Made by a program: the position numbers and the translations under genes. Positions 57,805-64,000 of a DNA stretch of 64,000 nt are shown in pieces. How positions within the stretch are numbered: position 1 is the first letter of the stretch; each line of letters opens with the position of its first letter. The notes below the pieces were generated by a model, which saw nothing but the letters and a program-made list of their open reading frames with translations, was not told the origin of the DNA and searched no databases. Source of the stretch: Thunnus maccoyii. Its lineage: Eukaryota > Chordata > Actinopteri > Scombriformes > Scombridae. Location of the stretch: the NCBI RefSeq assembly GCF_910596095.1, contig NC_056534.1:16257490-16321489 (forward strand). Direction: 5' to 3'.

Positions 57805-57975
57805 CTCCTTTTGCGTCCCTCCACTTTGTAGAAATTCCAACAAACCGTCTGGATGTCCTCTTTAACAAATCCTAAAGGGCAGCCATCTTGCCTCCTTCTG
57901 TTCTAACTATGAAACAGACTATCCTCCACATCAATATTCATGGAAACCAGTCTGACGTCGGCTCTCATCATCAGG
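57805..57975 (-). other. tet2: Putative tet2 non-coding first exon (5'UTR)
   Basis: Read on the minus strand, this block matches the TET2 5'UTR that I remember from mammals. Shared words in order are TGATGAGA, GACGTCA, TATGAATATTGATG, GGAGG, AGAAGGA/AGGCAAGATGGCTGCCC, TTTAGGATTTGTTA and GAGGGACG. It ends at a good donor, AAGGAG|GTGAGA (57805/57804). The 5' boundary and transcription start are not visible; similarity fades beyond about 57975. If correct, tet2 spans about 31 kb. The call rests on recalled sequence, so it needs an alignment. Confidence 0.7.
57872..57886 (-). promoter_or_regulatory. tet2: Four-codon upstream ORF in the tet2 leader
   Basis: ATG GCT GCC CTT TAG (Met-Ala-Ala-Leu-stop) sits in a strong start context, CAAGATGG, with A at -3 and G at +4. 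A scanning ribosome should use it often, so it could tune re-initiation at the main tet2 start. The same mini-ORF is in the human TET2 leader as I recall it. Confidence 0.6.
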
Positions 57976-60329
57976 AGAAGCCCGGGTGTCGCTGTTTGCC
58001 GGCCTGAGAAGCACACTCATATGTGCCTCTGGTGTAAGGCAGTAGAGGCATGCAGAGTGGACAAAATGTGCATGCAGCTCAGGGGGAAGAGCCTTGCTTT
58101 GCTGGCAAACTCAAATAATCACAAAATCACTTTCCTGCTGAGTCCTTCCCACACAAAGGGAGAGGTTTTCTTTTCCCCCCTCTGCTCCCTCCTCTCTTTT
58201 TCTTCTTCCCTCAGCCGCACACAATAGTGAACACTATGATGGCTGCCCTGAAGCACTGGAGTGGATTCAGAACTGGTCTCCACCCCGTGCACTTTTTGTT
58301 GAATATTGCAGCGGTCTCAACTGTCTGAGTAGAGCATGCCTCCACCCCCTTTCTTACTCAGACAGGAAGCTGAGTGGGTTTTTCCCTCCCTTTCACTCTA
58401 TCTTGACTTCCTTCTTTCATTTTCTTTCTTTCTCTGTCATAGTTTACACAAGTTCCTCTTTGGTGTGGTAATAGCACTCATTTTTGAGAGCATTACAGCA
58501 ACAATCAGTTGTGGCTAGTTTGAAGTCCGACTCAGTTGAGCAATGCACTCATTTCCAACGGCTGTGTCTTATTTTGGCACGCTTGTGCTGGCTGGCTCAT
58601 TTTTAGAGTGGGGTGCAAGACAACTCTCCAGCCTGCATACAACTTTGCTTCATCTGTCTGCCAAGACCACCTCCTGTTGACACTGGCCACGTGGGCTTGA
58701 AAGAGATAGAGAGAGCAGTGTGAGACAGAAAGGGGCTGAGTGTGATTGAAAAGACAAATTCAGTCTTGTAAGATTGCTGCATGAGTAAAAATATGTTGGA
58801 AAGTACCAGTATCTCAGCTGTGGTTTTTTTCAGTGAGTGTCAGCAACTATGGTATTCAGAAGAGTTAAAAGTGTGAAGTTCAGTTTGCAGATTGTGCAAA
58901 AACAACACAACAGGAATGATGCCACCTGCTATGATGTTTTGTTTGGGATTTCAACTAATTTAGTTTGATAACCTCTGTACATGCATTTAGATATATGATA
59001 TTTTGATTACTTTGATTATTAAGTATGTCATTTTTGTCTAGACTAACGGGGTGTCAGTCAATGTTTTTATGTCTGTATGTATGTCTGTATGCTGTCAGTG
59101 CTTGTATAATTTTATGTGGACTAAGATTAGCAACTGCGTTAGCGTAAGCTAATGGGGATCCGAATCAAGATTAAAGATTGTATTTGGTTTGCATTTTTGA
59201 TTGAATGATTTTTATCCAGTGGTTTAAAGGAAAAGAAAGGCGTTAACATAATCCAAAAAAAAGTTCAATACACAATTAATACTGATGTAACAACAATGAA
59301 ACTTGGGAAATTTAGCCTAAGTTTTTTTTCAAAAACATGTGTTACTATTTGTTAACAATAGTATTTTGAAAAGCCAAAGCATTAACTAACATGCAGCCTC
59401 CACTGACAGTACTATTTAATTCCTGCTTTACTTTACTAACAGGTGGGTCTTGTCTGAAAATAATCTGCCTTTAGCTGCAGTTCAGGCTTAAATGGAGACC
59501 CCACCTCTTTCCCAGCAGCCTGCCTAGCTGCAGTGACATTTGTTGACTCAATAGTTGCAGGCTCAGAGCAGAAAAGGAGATTTGTTTTTACACAGAATGG
59601 GGGAGGGGAAGAGGCAGGCAGAGGAAGGAGGAGTCACTCTGGCTGTAACACAGATTCTGCAAGAAGAGGACAAAATAGACCCTTTTACTGTACATAAAAT
59701 GTTCCTTCCTTCCTCATATAATCTAATTGTTACTCAGATGCACATTTAACTGCTGAAGTATAAATTCAGCTGTAGTTGTTTCAAATGAAGTCATTCTCCC
59801 TGCTTGTGGGATTAGTTAATGGTCAACTTTTAGCAGTAGCCTTACACAGAAATGTCTAAAATGTGAGGAACATTTAGTCTTTTCATGAGGAACAGTTTTG
59901 AGGTGAATCCAGGTAAAAGCCCTCATTGACCCCCCCCCCCCCCCCCCCCCCCCCCCTTTAATCAATACTGGCCACAAAGAAGTAGATATAGATAAAAACA
60001 AAGCACACAAGTGTTAGAAGGATATGTGTATAGTGCAAAAAGAACTCCAATCCACAAGAAGTCCCTAATATATTCACTGTACATCCTTAAGTGCAGCATA
60101 TAACCTGCATTAATCATCTTGCTGTTGTCAGGGAAAATTTGTTATTTTATTATTTTAGTCAAGGAATTACTATTAGTAATAGCAGTGGAGTTGATGTCAT
60201 TTTTTCTGTGTGGGTGAAAAGATAGTAAATGAATGTTTCTGAGTTTCCTTTGGAGACTGCTGGCAGTGGCATGTTTATGCTTGTCCTTTGTTGTTAATCC
60301 TTGTTTGCATAGACTAAAGTAATGTGAAC
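57976..60329. other. tet2 upstream flank
   Basis: The first few hundred bases (to about 58600) hold pyrimidine-rich stretches and the only modest cluster of CpGs in this part of the window, so the tet2 core promoter is probably here. I see no TATA box that I would defend. The rest has no coding-like ORF. Confidence 0.4.
59930..59956. repeat. 27-base homopolymer of C
   Basis: An uninterrupted run of 27 C follows CCTCATTGA and ends before TTTAATC. The complementary strand is G27. Confidence 0.95.
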
Positions 60330-60610
60330 TGCAGCTAGCTCAGCTAATGGTTAGAGAACTGGTGACCACATAATTTGAATCCCCAGGTGAGCAGTGAATA
60401 TCTTGGAGGTGAATGAATGAAAAGCACGTCTTCCCCTCTCCTCAACTGCCATCAAAGCGCCCCTGAGCAAGGCAGTTAACCTACCGCTGCACCAGTGAAA
60501 TGTCCCAATGATTAATGCTGCAGGGCTTTCAGTGGCTGTTTGGACTGGTCAGCTTCCTTCCCTCTCCCTGCAACGGCTCCCTCACGCCACTGCTGTAAAC
60601 AAGAAAGTGC
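60330..60610 (+). mobile_element. tRNA-derived SINE remnant
   Basis: The 5' part has RNA polymerase III promoter-like boxes: TAGCTCAGCTAATGG (box A, 60335-60349) and a decayed box B, AATTTGAATCCCC (60372-60384), at tRNA-like spacing. The body holds GCCCCTGAGCAAGGCAGTTAACC, a motif I recall from fish SINEs. No intact tRNA fold is expected, and it is not a functional tRNA gene. Confidence 0.65.
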
Positions 60611-61735
60611 ACTCAGTCAATATGTCTGGTTAAATAACATTCAATTTACACATTGAAGTTTTTGTAACTGCTGTCCAAATTAGATGTATCTACAGTATGT
60701 TCAATTAGTCGCAGTACACAACAAGTAATTTTGATATACTCAGAAAACCAGCGTATATGTTTTTTTCTTCTCTGGATGAATGTATTTATTTGTTACTCTT
60801 AAAATTTGCAGCCACAGTACTCCAATAATGCAGTCAGTACATTTATCAGTGCTTATCATGCATGCAACTTAAAATGGCTGCTTTAACTTTTGGCATGTGT
60901 ATTGTCAGTGGGCAGACTGCAGAGCTCCTTGCTGGGCTGCTTCCCCTAAAAGCTACTGTAACTCGTAAATCGGAGATTATCTTGTCATTCCTCTCACCTT
61001 GTCACATTTCAAAGGAATGGAGGTGTGTGCCGTCACCTCATCTGTAAACACAGAGCTGTGACCTCATGCTGACCCAGGGTCATCAAAATTTAGGCACACT
61101 TGTCACTTGGCTGATTTCACACCTAAAGATGAGGATGAGCATTAAGGGTTTTTTTTTCTTGTGGGCCCAGTGCTCTTGTTGATTTATGCCAAACAAAACA
61201 AAGACAGGATCCTACTGGGTCCTCAGGTCAGAGATCTGGGCTGCTGGTCTTGAGATCTGTTTGTCACTGCGGTGGTTTATAGTCTGGCTTCCTGAACAGG
61301 CTTTTTTGGTTCTTTCATGTCAAACTGTGGCTGCAACGCATAAGTCCACAGGATGAAACTAGCCAACAAGTCCTCCAAATTAAATGACAAAAAAACATTG
61401 GACCATGCACTCCAGTACTACACAAAGAAACATTTTCTGGCATGACGTCCTCCCTGTCGGCAGGATGACATAATTTGTCCTTAAAGTGTGACAAATCACT
61501 ATTGGAAAAATTAATAGGTTTTATGATGTGACAACAACATGATTAAGGTTTAGTTAGGTTTAGATACAAAAACAACTTGTTTCAGTTTAGGGAGAGATCA
61601 TGTTTGGGTTAAAATTACTACTTTGTTAAGGTAAGGGAAGCTTCATAGTTATTGTTACAATAATAAGCACATAGTTAAGGTTGGAGGATGATCATGGTCA
61701 TTGTTTTAGAAAGCCAATGGGAACTTGTGGTTGAA

Positions 61736-62962
61736 ACTGGAAACAAACAGTGATCTCATCAGAACAACTTATTTGAAAAAAAAATCAGTCAGGTTTTCAT
61801 TCAGCACTATGGATGACAGTTTCGGTTACATATTAACCAGTAACTAACCGATTAATTTGTGATGAGTTAAGTTGTGATGTAGCTTTTGTTTTTAAGAGCT
61901 GTCCAGCAGTCAGTGATCAGTGCTAGCTTATCTGCCCTGGTTAGCTTGACTTTTAGCTCATCCTTCTTCACCTCAAAGTGTTTTCAATGCTTTTAGTAAC
62001 AATAGCTCTCGATGGTACAAAATACTCAGGCTTGAGGTACCAAACTAGCCCTTTCAATCCCTCGCCCTCTACCACACTGATTGGCAGCATATCGGTCTCA
62101 ATCATTCAGCACACCAACTGGGTTATGGCCTATTAACAAAGTAATACATTGTTATTACAGATAGACTGTTGGATTAGCATGCTAGGCTAACAGTCCATCA
62201 GCTGTGTGACTTTATATCCATGCTCTGACATCTTTCAGAGCACACAAACACCGTAAACACACCTGTCCGCTGCCCAGCATGGTGCTCTTAAACTGGAGAC
62301 ACCACAGCTACACCTTACACGGCTATGCAAATGATGCTAGCCATGCTAACTAGGTGCTAGCCATCGCGCAGGTTTGGTACAATGGATCTGTGATGTCTCT
62401 TTGTATCTGCAGGTTGGTGCTCCTGTCAGTGTTGGAGCCTCTGTGTGAAAGACTTTGGTCAGTAAATGTGTGTTTTTAAAACTGATTTTAAGGCTGTGCT
62501 CACTCTCAGTCAAACAAGGTACCAAAATTTGGCACCGATTGATCTAATGTGAATAATGTAACGAGCTCAGTACCCAACCCTAGTATGCAAATTATACTAT
62601 AGACTGACACGCATAAGGTCAAAAATATTCTCGGCAGTTAACCAATTAACAGTTAACCGTTGACATCCCCATTCAGCACACAGTACTGAAACAGCTCTGC
62701 TCGGGGTTGTGAATGACCAGCTGATGGCAGCTGATTCAGGGTCCCCTTTTCTCCTGATTCTCCTAGAACTGAGCACTGCATTTGACACAGTGGATCACAC
62801 TATCCTCTTAGAGTGCCTCCACATCACCACTGGACTGTCAGACTCTGCACTTAAGTGGTTTCAGTCCTACCTTTCTGGTAGGACTGAGTATGTCTCACTG
62901 GGAGATTGCAGGTCTAGATTGCTTTCTGTCACCTGTGGTGTTCTCAAGCGGGTAGTTCTGGG
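61736..62962 (+). mobile_element. L2-type LINE reverse transcriptase fragment, split by a hAT-like insertion
   Basis: The reverse transcriptase reads NNLFE...SGFHSA up to 61807, is interrupted, and resumes at 62680 as HSTETALLGVVND, then MAADSGSPFLLIL, AFDTVDHTILL (RT motif A) and WFQSYLSGRTEYVSLG. It degenerates near TCGV at 62930-62962. A homopolymer of nine A at 61777-61785 shifts the frame. It is a dead copy of an L2/CR1-clade non-LTR retrotransposon. Confidence 0.8.
61808..62671. mobile_element. Non-autonomous hAT-like element nested in the L2
   Basis: An 864-base element is flanked by direct repeats TTCAGCAC at 61800-61807 and 62672-62679. The left end TATGGATGACAGTTTCGGTTA pairs with the inverted right end TAACCGTTGACATCCCCA with a few mismatches, and both sides carry AACCAATTAA/TTAACCAG blocks. 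The 8-bp duplication and TA(G)GGATG-like ends fit hAT. No transposase ORF is present. Confidence 0.8.
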
Positions 62963-63657
62963 TCTGAAAAGTGAAGCCAATTGTATGGATTGTATGGAAA
63001 TCTATGGGAAAATGACCCTACTTCTCAGTCATGTAGTACCTCAGTAAACACTTTCCTAATGAGTTTATGGTCTCAATTGCTAGTCTTCTTCAATACAGCA
63101 TGATGTTCATTTTGTAAATTTTGGTCCCCTTTAATTTAAATTTGGCAATAAAGCATAGTATGCCTTAGGGCCTGGCTACATTGTGATTGTCAAGTCCCTA
63201 CCACAGTGACAACGTTGGTCGATCAAGTCGCATAAACATAGCGTAACCCCAGATTCACAGAGTGTAGACGTAGCCGTAGCATCACTATTTCGGTGTGTTT
63301 TCAGTTCATCAAAGTTACGACATTTTGGTCACCTAAAAAATCTTGTTTGTACTATAAGGGCTCTGAGGAGTCAGATGTTTAGTTTTTCTGAAATAAATTT
63401 TGTTTTAATGGTCTTAAGCCCGTTTTTCGCATTAGCATCAATGCTAATGCTAATTTTCGCTGTTAACCATAGACTGTAATTGCAACATGTTAACCAAGCT
63501 ATCAGCTAGAGTTAAGGTCAGCTCAACCCTCTCATCCAAATATGGTCACTTCTCATCACTTCTGTCAAAATGCCAAACTCGAGGCTTCAGAACAGGAGTC
63601 CACAAACTAATAGGTGACGTCATGGTGGCTACGTCCATTATTATTATACAGTCTATG
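62963..63657. mobile_element. Repeat-derived DNA between two L2 fragments
   Basis: About 690 bases with no protein-like ORF. It starts near GTCTGAAAAGTGAAGCCAA and ends TTATACAGTCTATGG. The inner part is bounded by CCATAGACTGTAAT (63467-63480) and ATTATACAGTCTATGG (63643-63658), inverted ends of a short MITE of about 190 bases. GGCTTCAG and TGACGTCATGGTGGCTACGTCC inside it recall a common fish repeat. Confidence 0.55.
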
Positions 63658-63945
63658 GGTGTTCCGCAAGCATCAGTTCTCAGCCCCATCCTGTTTACTC
63701 TCTACATACTCACCCTTGGATGTGTCATCAGCAGACATGGGATGTCTTTTCATTGCTATGCTGATAATACCCAGCTGTACATCAAAACTGCCCCAAGCCC
63801 CTCTTCAGCCGTGTCACGCTTCAGCACCTGTCTTGAGGAGATAAAGGCTTGGATGAGCACAAATTTCCTCCAGTTAAACTGCATCAAAACTAAAGCTCTC
63901 TCTCTTATTGGCACTCCACACATGAATGAAAAGTGCAGTACAAAT
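63655..63945 (+). mobile_element. Second L2-type reverse transcriptase fragment
   Basis: It reads GVPQASVLSPILFTLYILTLG, then MSFHCYADNTQLYIKT, STCLEEIKAWMSTNFLQLN and KTKAL. It continues the first fragment but restarts about ten codons earlier, at the GVPQ motif. The catalytic YADD motif is YADN (63757-63768), so an aspartate needed for polymerisation is lost. The copy ends near the window edge. Confidence 0.8.
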
Positions 63946-64000
63946 TAAATGTATTAGTATTTTTAGTATTTAGTATTTTTTGTTCCACACAGCAGGGTGG

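Noticed and set aside
60330-60400. A functional tRNA gene
   Set aside because: Box A and a weak box B are present but the cloverleaf arms do not pair and a SINE body follows.
62709-63948. A host gene with reverse-transcriptase-like exons
   Set aside because: The frames are interrupted by other transposons, the catalytic YADD is YADN, and the sequence is standard L2 text.

Overview
The window is ordinary vertebrate chromosomal DNA, almost certainly from a ray-finned (teleost) fish. It has long introns with GT-AG borders, AT-rich non-coding sequence, CA/TG microsatellites and remnants of fish-type transposons (L2 and Rex1-like LINEs, hAT-like elements, MITEs, a tRNA-derived SINE). Four protein-coding genes can be read exon by exon. 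They lie in the order ints12 (+), arhgef38 (-), ppa2 (+), tet2 (-). I recall the same neighbours in the same relative orientations at human 4q24, so this is a conserved block. The species cannot be named from the sequence alone.

Layout. 1-2391: the 3' part of ints12 (Integrator subunit, PHD finger), whose 5' exons lie left of the window. 2392-3303: a short convergent gap carrying 3'UTRs and a 34-bp tandem repeat. 3304-15850: complete arhgef38 coding sequence on the minus strand, 14 coding exons, DH-BAR-SH3-SH3, with an 18-nt microexon and one GC-AG intron. 15851-20748: intergenic, with a Rex1-like LINE tail and, just before ppa2, a CCAAT-containing duplicated inverted-repeat element. 20749-26171: complete ppa2 (mitochondrial inorganic pyrophosphatase), 12 exons. 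26172-29625: convergent 3' ends, including a probable long tet2 3'UTR. 29626-36521: tet2 coding sequence, 9 coding exons on the minus strand. 36566-57804: a 21-kb tet2 5' intron holding a small hAT element with a CGGBP1-like zinc finger and a MITE. 57805 to about 57975: a block I recognise as the tet2 non-coding first exon, with a four-codon upstream ORF. 58-64 kb: upstream flank with a SINE, a 27-C homopolymer and a nest of transposons in which a hAT-like element has split an L2 reverse transcriptase.

The genes are not an operon and share no pathway. INTS12 works in snRNA 3'-end processing and promoter-proximal termination. ARHGEF38 is a Rho-family exchange factor. PPA2 hydrolyses pyrophosphate in mitochondria. 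TET2 oxidises 5-methylcytosine. Their linkage reflects ancient synteny. I found no prokaryotic-type operon, CRISPR array or convincing new molecular system. The best leads are an unidentified protein-like island inside an arhgef38 intron, the tet2 leader with its minute uORF, the duplicated CCAAT inverted-repeat element at the ppa2 promoter, and the hAT element carrying a CGGBP1-like domain.
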